Source of the DNA: Bufo bufo
Taxonomy: Eukaryota; Chordata; Amphibia; Anura; Bufonidae
NCBI RefSeq assembly: GCF_905171765.1
Contig: NC_053390.1
Location: 215,208,927-215,272,926 of the forward strand
DNA: 64,000 nucleotides
Reading direction: 5' to 3'
The position numbers were made by a program, and so were the translations under genes. Of the stretch, positions 13,135-22,898 are shown piece after piece; positions within the stretch are counted from its first letter, which is position 1; each line of letters opens with the position of its first letter. The notes under the pieces are model-generated. The model ran no database searches, was not told the DNA's origin, and was given only the letters and a program-made list of their open reading frames with translations.

Positions 13135-13558
13135 ATTTTCCTTTCCCTTGCTATGTTACCTACAGTTGTAGTAGGTATGTAGACCCTTTATGCAGGTCTA
13201 AATCGGGCCGTCAGGATTACTAGCAGGCATATAACAGGAGTATAGCGGCGGGAGCTCCTCACAGCGCATCCTCTTGCTCGGCCATGCCCCGGCACTGTTT
13301 AGATCCAGTGCAACATTGGCATGGTCACATGCTCCGCTGAAGCCAGTCATTGGCTGAACGTCACAGCTAAAGCCAGTCATTGGCTGCAGTGGAGCATGTG
13401 ACCATGCTGCTCCAGACGTAAACACCGAGGGGGGCTGAAACATGAATGCAACGGAGGACTAGAGCAGTGGGGCGCAGGTAAGTATGAATCCTTAGCTTAA
13501 TGGAGCGTACAGTGGGCACTTGGTAAAGTGTCATTGTTGCCGGAGAACCCCTTTTAAA

Positions 13559-13988
13559 GGCTATGTACACCTTTTTGGAGGCAAATTATTTTTTTTTCAT
13601 TCCTGCATGGTACTTATTTTGAGCTGAAAATAAGTTTTTTTTCAATTGGTCTTTATTAAAAATATGGAATCCTTTTTTGTGTTCATGTTCATACTCTAGT
13701 AGCAGCCTGTGGATTTTCTGTCTTTTCCATAAGTTGGGGCTCAGTTCTTATCTTGCTGATAAGAATGTGGCTTAAATAAGTGTTTATGACCTCTTAGTAG
13801 TTTAGAGATAAGGGTTATTAGATGACCGGCACAAAGTGAAAGTATCAGTCACACAGCTAGAAAATAAGTTAATCCATTGTGACAAAATGGCTCAATATTT
13901 TTTATAAAGGCCAATTGAAATATGATTTTTAGCCAAAAATGAGTAAATGCAATCATAAACAAATTGCCTCTGAAGGTGTACATGGGCT
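13559..13988. mobile_element. Foldback MITE with 'ctatgtacacctt' ends
   Basis: The left end GGCTATGTACACCTTTTTGG and the right end TGAAGGTGTACATGGGCT are imperfect inverted copies and extend into GAGGCAAATT / AATTGCCTC. The interior is not coding. It lies just beyond the 5' side of the L1. No clear target duplication was seen. Confidence 0.55.
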
Positions 13989-14213
13989 CCAGAGTTGCAA
14001 TCTCAAAGTATTGCTGTCTTTATAAGTTGTACTGTCATCATAGACATCTATGGCCTATCAACAGGACAGCTATCCCACTACCACACCTTTGTTCAGTACT
14101 GGAGTAATTAAAATTAGTTTATGAAAAAACATTTTCTAATGTTGGCTAGGAAGGATGAATTTGTAAATTTTCTTGTTTCTTTTGTCTAAACAAATTCTCA
14201 TCTTTGATTTCAG

Positions 14214-14339
14214 CTTGTATATAAAGTAAAGCTGAATATTGTACTGGAGAAATTGGCATCAGCATCTGTTGGGAGTTATGGCCAAGTCCTCTGGCAAGAA
14301 CTTGTGGATGATGCTAAAGGCAATCTGCATAAAATTAAG
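14214..14339 (+). CDS. kntc1: KNTC1 exon B
   Basis: It is 42 codons, bounded by TTTGATTTCAG and AAG|GTATCT, with both borders phase 0. The peptide starts LVYKVKLNIVLEKLASASVG and ends GNLHKIK, matching vertebrate KNTC1 directly after exon A (GLDVE-LVYKVK). A 10.2-kb intron packed with repeats precedes it, and only 85 bp separate it from exon C. No in-frame stop was seen. Confidence 0.95.
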
Positions 14340-14424
14340 GTATCTATAATGTGTTCCTTCAGTTATTTTTGTCACACTTTTAATTAGAAAATGTATACAT
14401 TTTATACATATTTTTCTTTCTTAG

Positions 14425-14514
14425 GATGACAATTTTGTGGTTCAATATTGTGTCAATGCTCCATGGCCTACCTATGAAACAACATTTGAGATGCTAAATT
14501 ATGCAAAAACCAGA
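14425..14514 (+). CDS. kntc1: KNTC1 exon C
   Basis: It is 30 codons, acceptor TTTCTTTCTTAG and donor AGA|GTAAGT, a consensus donor, with both borders phase 0. The peptide begins DDNFVVQYCVNAPWPTYETT and ends NYAKTR, in line with vertebrate KNTC1. The following intron (8644 bp) holds a Tc1 element and DIRS-A1. Confidence 0.94.
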
Positions 14515-14879
14515 GTAAGTCAATTTTTTTTATTTTTTATTTAAATGGAGGAACTTTAAAAAGTCTAAATATTTTCTTGAATTAAACTTAAAAGGCTGCC
14601 CACTTAACCCCTTAGTAACTGCCCTGTTTTGGACCTTGGTGAGCAGGCAATTTCTGTTTCATTTTTATTTTTATTTTTTTTCACATCCCAAGAGCTATAA
14701 CTTTTTTTATATCAGTCAATGTAGACATATTAAGTCTTGTTTTTGTGGAACAAATCCTACTTTGAGGTACACATAACTCATTGACTAACTTTTACTAACT
14801 TTTTATTGAGGATTGGGGGGGGGAAGCAGTTCCAACATTTTAATTTTTACCTTTTAAATTTTATGATCTCTGTGGCATA

Positions 14880-16249
14880 CAGTGGATATAAAAAGTGTAC
14901 ACACCCATGTTAAAATGTCAGGTTTTTGTGATGTAAAAAAGACAGAGAAATAATTTCAGAACTTTTTCCATCTTTAATGTGACCTATAAACTGTACAACT
15001 CAATTGAAAAACAAACTAAAATCTTTTAGGTAGAGGGAAGAAAACAAAAAAAAAAAAAAAATAATGTGATAACTTATAACTGGGGATGTACCTGTATTCA
15101 GAACTAAGCAATCACATTCAAAATAATGTTAAATAGGAGTTGGCATACACCTGCCATCATTTAAAGTGCCTCTGATAACCCCAAATAAAGTTGAGCTGCT
15201 TTAGTTGGTCTTTCCTGAAATTTTCTTAGTCGCATCCCACTGCAAAAGCCATGGTCCACAGAGAGCTTCCAAAGCATCAGAGGGATCTCATTGTTAAAAG
15301 GTATCAGTCAGGAGAAGGGTACAAAAGAATTTCCAAGGCATTATATATATACCATGGAACACAGTGAAGACAGTTATCACGTGGAGAAAATATGGCACAA
15401 CAGTGACATTACCAAGAACTGGACGTCCAAAATTGATGAAATAACAAGAAAAAAACTGGTCTGGTAGGCTACCAAGAGGCCTACAGCAACAATAAAGGAG
15501 CTGCAGGAAAGTACTGGCTGTGTGGTACATGTGACAACAATCTCCCGTATTCTTCATATGTCTGGGCTATGGGGTAGAGTGGCAAGACAAAAGCCTTTTC
15601 TTACGAAGAAAAACATCCAAGCCAGGCTACATTTTGCAAAAACACATCTAAAGTCTCCCAAAAGCATGTGGGAAAAGGTGTTCTGGTCTGACGAAACCAA
15701 GGTTGAACTTTTTGGCCATAATTCCAAAAGATATGTTTGGCCCAAAAACAACACTGCGCATCACCAAAAGAACACCATCCCCACAGTGAAGCATGGTGGT
15801 GGCAGCAGCATGCTTTGGGGCTGTTTTTCTTCAGCTGGAACTTGGGCCTTAGTTAAGCTAGAGGGAATTATGAACAGTTCCAAATACCAGTCAATATTGG
15901 CACAAAACCTTCAGGCTTCTACTAGAAAGCTGAACATGAAGAGGAACTTCATCTTTCAGCATGACAACGACCCAAAGCATACATCCAAATCAACAAAGGA
16001 ATGGCTTCACCAGAAGAAGAGCCCAGACCTGAATTCGATAGAAAATCTGTGGGGTGATCTGAAGAGGGCTGTGCACCGGAAATGCCCTCGCAATCTGAAA
16101 GATTTCAGTTTGTTTTTCGAGTAAGTTGTACAGTTTATAGGTCACATTAAAGGTGGAAAAAGTTCTGAAATGATTTATCTTTCTAATTTTTTTTACATCA
16201 CAGAAACCTGACATTTTAACAGGGGTGTGTAGACTTTTTATATCCACTG
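14880..16249 (+). mobile_element. Tc1-like transposon, inactive, TA target
   Basis: Both ends read CAGTGGATATAAAAAGT-type sequence in inverted orientation. TA lies at 14878-14879 and 16250-16251. The inverted repeats run roughly 80-90 bp and end in a 'cagaactttttcca' zone. The length of about 1370 bp is a little short for Tc1, consistent with internal deletion. It carries a broken transposase. Confidence 0.88.
15251..16124 (+). pseudogene. Tc1 transposase pseudogene
   Basis: The N-terminal helix-turn-helix is readable from the ATG at 15251 (MVHRELPKHQRDLIVKRYQS), followed by a GRPK box. The frame is then broken near 15440-15520. A frame from 15522 to 16124 gives the DDE domain with WSDETKVELFG (first Asp), FQHDNDPKHTSK (second Asp) and PDLNSIENLWGDLK (Glu). 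The spacer after EWLHQKK is missing about nine residues normally present before SPDLN, so the second Asp and the Glu are too close. A C-terminal stop follows. It is an inactive cut-and-paste transposase. Confidence 0.87.
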
Positions 16250-16857
16250 TAAATAACAAGATAATTTATTCTCTTAGTACGGTTACTTTTGCACAATAAA
16301 ACCCCCCGTTTTTTTTTATACAGGGCTTGATTTTGAGGGCCGAGTTGTAGTTTTCATTGGTAGCATTTTGGGGTATACGTATTCGCCTCTTGTTCCAATT
16401 TTTTGGGTGGTGGATAAGCAAAAAAATAAAATATAGAAATGACAACATTTATATTTTTTATTTTACTGTATTCATTAAGCAGGATGACTAGCTTGATAAT
16501 TACTCTGAGTTAGTACTTTTATTGCAGTACACTAACTAGATAGATATTAATTTAATAGATACCTACTTCTTATACAATCACATTTGTGGGCTGCCAATCG
16601 GTGATAGAGGGTGCTTCCTTCGTCTGAGACCATTTAGATGTCAAGGTTACTATTGACTGCAGCCTCTAAGGGATTAAGCTGTCTGGATGGTAGATTTATA
16701 CAATCCTGGCTGTTATAGCATATGTCCAGCTATCACTAGACAGCCAGACACTTGCAACACCCAATGCAGGACACCCGTGCTGAGCTAAACATTCACCTCT
16801 GTTGCAAGTTGATTGGGCAGGTTAAAGGCAAGTTACTTAAGTGAGCTAATGTTACTC
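16250..16857. other. Intronic DNA, no gene seen
   Basis: No exon, coding frame or recognised repeat was found in this stretch. It begins at the Tc1 target TA and ends at the TAA flank of the next foldback. Confidence 0.5.
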
Positions 16858-17127
16858 TAAGGCCTCATGCACACGGCCGTTCTTTTTGTCTGCATCCGAG
16901 CCGCAGTTTTGGCGGCTTGGATGCAGACCCATTCACTTCAATGGGGCCGCAAAAGATGCGGACAGCATTCTGTGTGCTGTCCGCATCCATTGCTCCGTTC
17001 CGTGGTCCGCAAAAAAATATAATCTGTCCTATTCTTGTCCTCTCTTTGCGGACAAGAATAGTCAGTTATATTAAAGGCTCTCCTTGCCGTTCCGCAAATT
17101 GCGGAACGCACACGGATGCCATCCGTG

Positions 17128-17267
17128 TTTCTCGCCCATATTCCTTGGGGGACACAGGAAACCATGGGTATAGCTCTGCTCCCTAGGAGGCGTGACACTA
17201 AGTGAAAGCTGTAAGCCCCTCCTCCATCAGCTATACCCTTCAGCCTGGAGAAGAGACTGCCAGTTTT
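17128..17267 (+). repeat. DIRS-A1 left inverted terminal repeat
   Basis: It is nearly perfectly complementary to about 22899-23030. Landmarks are GGGGGACACAGGAAACCATG, GAGGCGTGACACTAAGTGAA and CAGCCTGGAGAAGAGACTGC. The right repeat has about 36 extra outer bases forming a hairpin that the left lacks. Confidence 0.9.
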
Positions 17268-17689
17268 TGCTTAGTGTCCAAGGAGGCAAGACACCCCCTG
17301 CTTATGCAGGGTTGTTTTCCTATAATTTTTATTTTTGCGTTTTTTGTTGTTTTAATTCGATTTTTTTCTACTTACAGGGACAACAGAGGCGCATTAGACC
17401 CCTCTGTTTTATCCCGGGGTTGAGTTGCGCCAGTGCCGGTAATTCCGCACTGCCGCCTCCCCCACAGAAGACAAGGTGGACCAGGGCAGCCTCGCTCCCC
17501 TGCGTCCCGCCAGCTCAAGGGTCGCCCGCACGCCAAGTCCCTCCCCCGGCTTCCTGCCACTGCGGTGCCAGTAGCTGAAGGGGCGACCCTGCTGGATGGA
17601 TTGAGGGCGAAGACAGCGTATGGTGAGAGTGGCTGCTCCAGCCTCCCCTTCCTTCCTCCCACCGCTGCTACATCCCCCCCTCCACCCCG

Positions 17690-17712
17690 ACCCCCCCCCC
17701 CCCCCCCCCCCC
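17690..17712. repeat. Poly-C tract in DIRS-A1 leader
   Basis: A run of about 22 C residues follows CCACCCCGA in the 5' leader. Copy A2 has a shorter run near 33811-33820. It is a simple-sequence stretch whose length may be unreliable in assembly. Confidence 0.85.
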
Positions 17713-18259
17713 ATGGGCATATCGTACCGGCAACCTTACCGGGTATCATTTGGGGGGGACTTTATCTGGGCAAAATCCTTTATTTAGCGGCAGGGCACGA
17801 ACTCTGCCTTCAGGGGACGGCTGTAGGCAGGAGGCCGTCTGCCACATCAGGCGCGGCGGGGGCCGTTTTCTTGGCGCGAACGGCGCCATTTCATCTGGCC
17901 GGCACTCATCCACCTCGGGGGTTAAAATCATTTTGCCGCGCGCGGCTCTGCGTCTCTTTCAGCGCGGCAAGGGGTGGGCGGAGCTTCACAGCGCTCCGCT
18001 ACTTCCGGTTTCGTCGGGCTCCACATCGCATAGTGCTGCGTGGAATCCTCTCTGCGTCCGATCCTGAAGCTATTCATCCCCGTGCCTGCTGCCTCTCCTC
18101 CACAGCCTCCTTCAGTCTGCTCCCCTTGCTGCTGCCGCTTGCATCATCCGGGTCTGGTAGGACTGTTAGCCCCCTCCGTGCCACCAGTACTGTTGTTGGG
18201 TGTAATCCCCGTTCCTTTTGCCCTGGGGTCTCCCACCTTAAGGCAACATTTTTTCCACC

Positions 18260-19717
18260 ATGTCAGACCCTTCTGCAGCCGCCAAGCCTTGGTACCATGC
18301 CTGTACTGCTTGTAGGGAACCCTTTCCCCGGGGGCAGTCTGATCCGCACTGTCCTGCATGCCGAGTTCCACCGCAGCCTCAGTCGCCCGCTGTGTCGCTC
18401 CCTGCTTCCTCTGACCCGCCTGACTGGGCTAGATCCCTGTCCCAGGCCGTGGAAAGCCTCACTCATGTCGTGGGCCGCCTAATAGACAGGCCGCCTACCC
18501 CGCAGGACGCCACTCTTACTGTCGCGCCCTCCGGGTCCACCGCTTCTGCCGCTGCAGCGGGTTCACCCCTTCTTAGTGACCCCTCCCGAGCTAGGCACTC
18601 TCAGAAGCGTCTTAGAGTAGCGCGAGCCTCCTCCTCGGATGCCTCCCTCTCCCCGCCACGCGTGCGCACTCAGACGAGCCTCTCCTCTCCAAAGGATTCG
18701 CTCTCTGAAGGTGAATTGGCGGTTTCAGATTTGGAAATGGACTCGGCCCTGCCGTCCAAGCTAGCCTCAGCGATGGGTCAACTCATCTCGGATATTCGTG
18801 ACACCTTTAAGGTGCAAGATGACCCCCCTAGCTCTGACGCAGCTAGCGTCTCCTTTATCAGACCCAGGCAGGCCTCAAAAGTCTTTCCAATCCACTCTGA
18901 TTTCTCCTCCGTGGTGTCTAAGGCTTGGGCTCGCCCGGACGCCCGTTTTGTCAATCCCAAGAAGCTGGACATTTGCTATCCTTTTCCAGCCGATGTCGTG
19001 GCCACCTGGTCGTCCCCACCCAAGGTGGACCCCCCTGTGGCCCGTCTGTCAAAGAACACGGCCATCCCTGTTCCCGACGGGTCCTCTCTTCAGTCAGCGG
19101 AGGACCGTCGCATGGAGACCCTTTCCAAGGGCATTTTTGCGGCCTCCGGTTCTGCTCTCAGACCGGTTTTTGCCTCTGCTTGGGCAGGTAAAGCAATCTC
19201 TGCTTGGGGTGCGCAGCTGGAACAGGAGTTGGACTCGAACGTCCCCATCCAGGACCTACGTTCCTTGGCCCAGCTTATTATTCGGGCCGGGAATTTTGTT
19301 TGTGAGGCCTCCCTTGATGCGGGATCCCTTATTGCACGCTCCTCCGCCCTGGCGGTTTCCGTCAGGAGGGAGCTCTGGCTGAAGGTTTGGAAAGCGGACG
19401 CTGCCTCCAAACGTTCCTTGGCGGGGCTACCGTTTGCGGGTTCCCGCCTTTTCGGGGTCCGCCTAGACGAGCTTATTTCGGAGGCCACGGGTGGTAAAAG
19501 CACCCATCTTCCTCAACCCCAAGCCAGGGGCGCCCCCCGCGGACGCCCTGGTGCGTCTCGTTTTCGGTCCTCCCGCAGGACCTCTGGGGCTCCCCCCACA
19601 GCTGCCGCTTCGGCCCCTCCCCAGGATAAGCGTAGGAAGCCGTTTTTTCGGGCGCAGCCCTCCTGGCGCAGGCCGCAGGCTGCCCGCACACCCGCAGCAA
19701 AGCAGTCCTCTGCCTGA
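18260..19717 (+). CDS. DIRS-A1 ORF1, gag-like protein (485 aa)
   Basis: The start MSDPSAAAKPWYHACTACRE is conserved in copy A2. An N-terminal Cys/His cluster (CxxC, then HCPAC about 18 residues on) suggests a small zinc-binding fold. A Ser/Pro-rich acidic middle follows (about residues 60-160), then a conserved region around KVFPIHSDFSSVVSKAWARP and a basic Arg/Pro/Ala-rich C terminus likely to bind nucleic acid. DIRS ORF1 products are thought to be gag-like, assembling with the RNA. It overlaps ORF2 by 227 nt in another frame. About 16 of 485 residues differ from A2. The function is inferred from position and composition. Confidence 0.85.
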   Translation: MSDPSAAAKPWYHACTACREPFPRGQSDPHCPACRVPPQPQSPAVSLPASSDPPDWARSLSQAVESLTHVVGRLIDRPPTPQDATLTVAPSGSTASAAAAGSPLLSDPSRARHSQKRLRVARASSSDASLSPPRVRTQTSLSSPKDSLSEGELAVSDLEMDSALPSKLASAMGQLISDIRDTFKVQDDPPSSDAASVSFIRPRQASKVFPIHSDFSSVVSKAWARPDARFVNPKKLDICYPFPADVVATWSSPPKVDPPVARLSKNTAIPVPDGSSLQSAEDRRMETLSKGIFAASGSALRPVFASAWAGKAISAWGAQLEQELDSNVPIQDLRSLAQLIIRAGNFVCEASLDAGSLIARSSALAVSVRRELWLKVWKADAASKRSLAGLPFAGSRLFGVRLDELISEATGGKSTHLPQPQARGAPRGRPGASRFRSSRRTSGAPPTAAASAPPQDKRRKPFFRAQPSWRRPQAARTPAAKQSSA

Positions 19718-21611
19718 AGGCGCGCCCCCACCCACCCGGGTGGGGGGCCGGCTCCTCCTTTTCAGGGACATCTGGATGGCTCACGTCTCCGACACCTGGG
19801 CTCTCGAAATTGTGTCCTCAGGATACAAAATCGAATTTGCGTCCTTCCCTCCAGATCGGTTCTTTCGCTCCCGCCCCCCGCGGGACCCGAAAAGCGCGGC
19901 TGCGTTCTCCGCGGCTGTTCAAGCCTTACTGGACAGGGGGGTGATTACCCCCGTTCCTCTAGAGGAAAGGTTCCAAGGGTTCTATTCGAACCTCTTTGTA
20001 GTTCCCAAGAAGGGAGGTTCGGTGCGGCCCATTTTGGACCTCAAAAAGCTCAACCGTTTTCTCCTCCTCCTTCGACGGTTTCGGATGGAGTCCCTCCGTT
20101 CCGCGGTGGCTTCCCTGGAGCAGGGAGATTTCATGTCTTCCATCGATATACAGGATGCCTACCTCCATGTTCCAGTAGCCCGGTGTCACCATCGCTTCCT
20201 CCGATTCGCCGTGGGGGACCTCCACTTCCAGTTTGTCGCCCTTCCCTTTGGGCTGGCAACAGCCCCCCGGGTGTTCACCAAGGTCCTGGCCCCGGTTTTG
20301 GCCTTACTCCGTTCCAGGGGTGTTTTTCTGCTACCGTACTTGGACGATATCCTCATCAAGGCTCCGTCCCTTTCCCAAGCGGTTGCCAGCGTGGATCTCA
20401 CTCTAGAGACTCTGGCGAGATTCGGTTGGGTCATCAACTTCCCCAAGTCCTCCCTTCCTCCCGCCAGACAACTGGTCTTCCTGGGAATGCTTTTAGACAC
20501 GGAAGCGGCGGAGGTACGTCTTCCCTCGGAAAAACGACTGACCCTCCGTCGGGCGATTCGGGGTCTCCTTCTCCACCGTCGACCGTCCTTCCGCTTCTGC
20601 ATGCGGGTCTTGGGGCAGATGGTTGCCTGCTTCGAGGCGATCCCATTTGCGCAGTTTCACTCCCGCCCTCTCCAACGGGCGATCCTCTCCTCCTGGGACA
20701 AATCGCCGGAGTCTCTGGATCATCCCTTCCATCTATCGCCTCCGGTGCGGTCATCTCTCCGCTGGTGGTTGCAGTCCCCTCTTCTGGGCAGGTCCTTTCT
20801 GCCGCTCAACTGGTTGGTGGTTACAACCGATGCCAGTCTCTTGGGCTGGGGAGGCGTGTTTCCTCCCCGATCCGTCCAGGGCATTTGGTCTCCATCGGAG
20901 TCCAAACTCTCGATCAATGTCCTGGAGCTGAGAGCGGCCCTTCTGTCTCTGCGACACTGGACTCATCTGCTGAAGGGTCATCCAGTTCGTGTGCAATCGG
21001 ACAACGCCACGGCCGTGGCGTACATAAACCACCAGGGGGGCACTCGCAGCGTTGCAGCAATGCGGGAGGTCACCAGCATTCTCCGTTGGGCGGAAGCCCA
21101 CGTCCCGGCCCTATCTGCAATTTTTATTCCAGGGGTGGACAATTGGGCGGCGGACTTCCTCAGTCGCACCACCGTCGACCCCGGCGAGTGGTCTCTTCAC
21201 CCGGAGGTGTTCGAGGCCATTTGCCTTCGTTGGGGCATACCGGACGTGGACCTCATGGCCTCAAAATTCAATCACAAGGTCCCCGCCTATCTGTCCAGGG
21301 CCAGGGATCCGGGAGCCTGCGGAGCCGACGCCCTCGTTCTTCCTTGGCGAGGCTTCGCGCGTCCATACATATTCCCTCCCATCCCACTCCTGCCCAAGGT
21401 CCTTCGGAAGATCGCGGCGGAAGGCGTCTCGGTGATTCTGGTCGCTCCGGACTGGCCCCGCCGGTCTTGGTATGCCGACCTCATGCTGCTCCTGGCAGAC
21501 GCGCCCTGGCCGCTGCCCGCCAGGGAAGATCTTCTCTCTCAGGGACCAATCTTCCACCCGCGTTTAAGGTCCCTACATTTGACGGCGTGGTTGTTGAGAC
21601 CACCGTCCTGA
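19491..21611 (+). CDS. DIRS-A1 ORF2, reverse transcriptase-RNase H-methyltransferase
   Basis: This 706-residue open frame makes cDNA from element RNA. The reverse transcriptase spans about residues 130-370, with FVVPKKGGSVRPILDLKKLN, SSIDIQDAYLHVPV, ALPFGLATAPRVFTK and the catalytic box YLDD at residues 283-286. RNase H follows, with TTDASLLGWGGVF (Asp447), LELRAALLSLRHW and VQSDNATAVAYINHQGG. The C-terminal part, about residues 570-690 with DVDLMASKFNHKVPAY, DALVLPWRGF and VAPDWPRRSWYADL, resembles the Dam-like methyltransferase domain typical of DIRS ORFs. The first Met lies inside ORF1, so the true start or a frameshift is unknown. It overlaps the recombinase frame. Confidence 0.92.
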   Translation: MVKAPIFLNPKPGAPPADALVRLVFGPPAGPLGLPPQLPLRPLPRISVGSRFFGRSPPGAGRRLPAHPQQSSPLPEGAPPPTRVGGRLLLFRDIWMAHVSDTWALEIVSSGYKIEFASFPPDRFFRSRPPRDPKSAAAFSAAVQALLDRGVITPVPLEERFQGFYSNLFVVPKKGGSVRPILDLKKLNRFLLLLRRFRMESLRSAVASLEQGDFMSSIDIQDAYLHVPVARCHHRFLRFAVGDLHFQFVALPFGLATAPRVFTKVLAPVLALLRSRGVFLLPYLDDILIKAPSLSQAVASVDLTLETLARFGWVINFPKSSLPPARQLVFLGMLLDTEAAEVRLPSEKRLTLRRAIRGLLLHRRPSFRFCMRVLGQMVACFEAIPFAQFHSRPLQRAILSSWDKSPESLDHPFHLSPPVRSSLRWWLQSPLLGRSFLPLNWLVVTTDASLLGWGGVFPPRSVQGIWSPSESKLSINVLELRAALLSLRHWTHLLKGHPVRVQSDNATAVAYINHQGGTRSVAAMREVTSILRWAEAHVPALSAIFIPGVDNWAADFLSRTTVDPGEWSLHPEVFEAICLRWGIPDVDLMASKFNHKVPAYLSRARDPGACGADALVLPWRGFARPYIFPPIPLLPKVLRKIAAEGVSVILVAPDWPRRSWYADLMLLLADAPWPLPAREDLLSQGPIFHPRLRSLHLTAWLLRPPS

Positions 21612-22624
21612 CACGTAGGGGTTTTTCTGCGAACGTCGTCCGCACCATGATCCGCGCCCGTAAGCCGTCCTCTTCTAGGATCTATTATAGGACCTGGAGG
21701 ACCTATTTGGGGTTCTGTGCCGATCTGGGGATTCCTCCGCTCCGCTTTTCTCTCCCCACCGTTTTGTCCTTCCTGCAGAGCGGACTTGCCCAAGGTCTGG
21801 GCCTTAGTTCTTTGAAGGGTCAGGTGTCTGCGCTGTCCATTTTGTTTCAGCGCCCACTGGCCCCCCTTGGTCCGGTCAAGACCTTCCTTCAGGGCGTGGC
21901 TCACGCGGTTCCCCCGTACCGCCCTCCGGTACCGCCCTGGGACCTGAACCTGGTTCTCTCAGCGCTCCAGGCTTCTCCTTTCGAGCCTCTGCGGACGGTT
22001 TCCTTGCGACTTCTGTCCTGCAAGGTTATTTTCCTTGTAGCCGTCACCTCTCTTCGGAGGGTGTCCGAATTGGCTGCACTCTCCTGTCTGGAACCTTTCC
22101 TAGTGTTCCACCAGGACAAGGTGGTTCTTCGTCCGGTCCCTTCCTTCCTTCCTAAGGTGGTCTCCACCTTTCATCTGAACGAGGACATCGTTCTCCCCTC
22201 CTTGTGTCCTTCCCCTTCCCACCCCCGGGAGAGGAAGCTTCATCGCCTGGACGTTGTCAGGGCGCTCAAGGTTTACCTGGAGGTAACCAGCTCCTTCAGG
22301 CGTACTGACTCGCTCTTTGTGGTTCCGGAGGGATCGCACAGAGGGATGGCGGCATCCAAAGTTGCTATCGCCCGTTTTGTCAAGATGGCTGTTACTGAGG
22401 CTTATCTCGCCAAGGGCAAGGTTCCGCCCCTCGGTGTTACCGCTCACTCCACTAGAGCGGTCGGGGCTTCCTGGGCTCAGAGGAATCGGGCTTGTACGGA
22501 GCAGATTTGCAAGGCGGCCACTTGGTCCTCCTTGCACACCTTCACCAAGTTCTACAGGGTGCATACTCATGCGTCGGCTGACGCTGCTTTAGGCCGTCTG
22601 GTGTTGCAGGCGGCAGTTGATTGA
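20183..22624 (+). CDS. DIRS-A1 ORF3, tyrosine recombinase (open frame; domain about 21560-22624)
   Basis: The recombinase integrates the circular DNA product, replacing the integrase or endonuclease of other retrotransposons. The domain begins after the ORF2 stop zone, near TRRGFSANVVRTMIRARKPS, with an N-terminal core-binding part (RIYYRTWRTYLGFC). The catalytic part has SLRRVSELAALS (Arg626), HSTR (His755, Arg758) and FTKFYRVHT (Tyr791). These are the conserved R-HxxR-Y residues. The open frame extends far upstream, overlapping ORF2, but that upstream part reads as a shadow and no start is conserved with A2. Translation probably starts internally or by frameshift. It ends 62 nt before the internal complementary region. 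Confidence 0.9.
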   Translation: MSPSLPPIRRGGPPLPVCRPSLWAGNSPPGVHQGPGPGFGLTPFQGCFSATVLGRYPHQGSVPFPSGCQRGSHSRDSGEIRLGHQLPQVLPSSRQTTGLPGNAFRHGSGGGTSSLGKTTDPPSGDSGSPSPPSTVLPLLHAGLGADGCLLRGDPICAVSLPPSPTGDPLLLGQIAGVSGSSLPSIASGAVISPLVVAVPSSGQVLSAAQLVGGYNRCQSLGLGRRVSSPIRPGHLVSIGVQTLDQCPGAESGPSVSATLDSSAEGSSSSCAIGQRHGRGVHKPPGGHSQRCSNAGGHQHSPLGGSPRPGPICNFYSRGGQLGGGLPQSHHRRPRRVVSSPGGVRGHLPSLGHTGRGPHGLKIQSQGPRLSVQGQGSGSLRSRRPRSSLARLRASIHIPSHPTPAQGPSEDRGGRRLGDSGRSGLAPPVLVCRPHAAPGRRALAAARQGRSSLSGTNLPPAFKVPTFDGVVVETTVLTRRGFSANVVRTMIRARKPSSSRIYYRTWRTYLGFCADLGIPPLRFSLPTVLSFLQSGLAQGLGLSSLKGQVSALSILFQRPLAPLGPVKTFLQGVAHAVPPYRPPVPPWDLNLVLSALQASPFEPLRTVSLRLLSCKVIFLVAVTSLRRVSELAALSCLEPFLVFHQDKVVLRPVPSFLPKVVSTFHLNEDIVLPSLCPSPSHPRERKLHRLDVVRALKVYLEVTSSFRRTDSLFVVPEGSHRGMAASKVAIARFVKMAVTEAYLAKGKVPPLGVTAHSTRAVGASWAQRNRACTEQICKAATWSSLHTFTKFYRVHTHASADAALGRLVLQAAVD

Positions 22625-22684
22625 TGCCTCTGGTGTTGGTCTAGTTTGTTCTGGTCCCTCCCTTCTGGGACTGCTCTGGAACGT

Positions 22685-22796
22685 CCCATGGTTTCCTGTG
22701 TCCCCCAAGGAATATGGGCGAGAAAAGGAGACTTTTGTATTACTTACCAGTAAAGTCTCTTTCTCGCTCTTCCTTGGGGGACACAGCACCCGCCCT
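22685..22796 (+). repeat. DIRS-A1 internal complementary region
   Basis: The stretch 22685-22725 is the reverse complement of the outermost left end (CCATGGTTTCCTGTGTCCCC onward). The stretch 22727-22796 is the reverse complement of the outermost right end. Joined back to back they form a template bridging both termini, the hallmark used by DIRS elements to complete ends and form circles (established model for DIRS-1). Confidence 0.9.
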
Positions 22797-22898
22797 TCAT
22801 TTGGGTTACAGTTGTGGTTCCGGCTTGGTTGCCCCCGTTGGGGCTCGACAGTTCTTTTTTCCAGTTGGTGGTTATCTTTCACTACTTGGACACGCAAC

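Larger units (their letters stand above)
5109..13200 (-). mobile_element. Long L1-type LINE (L1/Tx1-like), minus strand, inactive
   Basis: Read on the minus strand it starts near 13200, with ORF1 remains at 13134-12052 and ORF2 remains from about 11560 to 8200. It ends in a poly-A tail seen as a T-run at 5110-5120, preceded by a CAATAAAA-type signal. The 3' region is split by an R1 repeat (5554-7952). The protein fragments match L1-clade ORF1p and the endonuclease, linker, reverse transcriptase and C-terminal regions of ORF2p, in the right order. Frameshifts, stops and two catalytic substitutions make it non-autonomous today. I could not find a target-site duplication. It lies antisense to kntc1. 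Confidence 0.85.

Noticed and set aside
17433..18482. 349-codon open frame in the DIRS-A1 leader
   Set aside because: It is GC-rich leader sequence with runs of Pro and poly-C. The frame is not kept in A2 and has no recognisable domain. The conserved gag start is at 18260 in another frame.
20183..21550. Upstream half of the recombinase open frame as an extra protein
   Set aside because: It overlaps the RT and RNase H coding region in another frame and reads as a Gly/Ser/Pro-rich shadow. A2 has a stop in it near 37034.
19473..22167. Minus-strand frames of 80-156 codons across the DIRS ORFs
   Set aside because: They are shadows of the GC-rich sense coding sequence and carry no motif.
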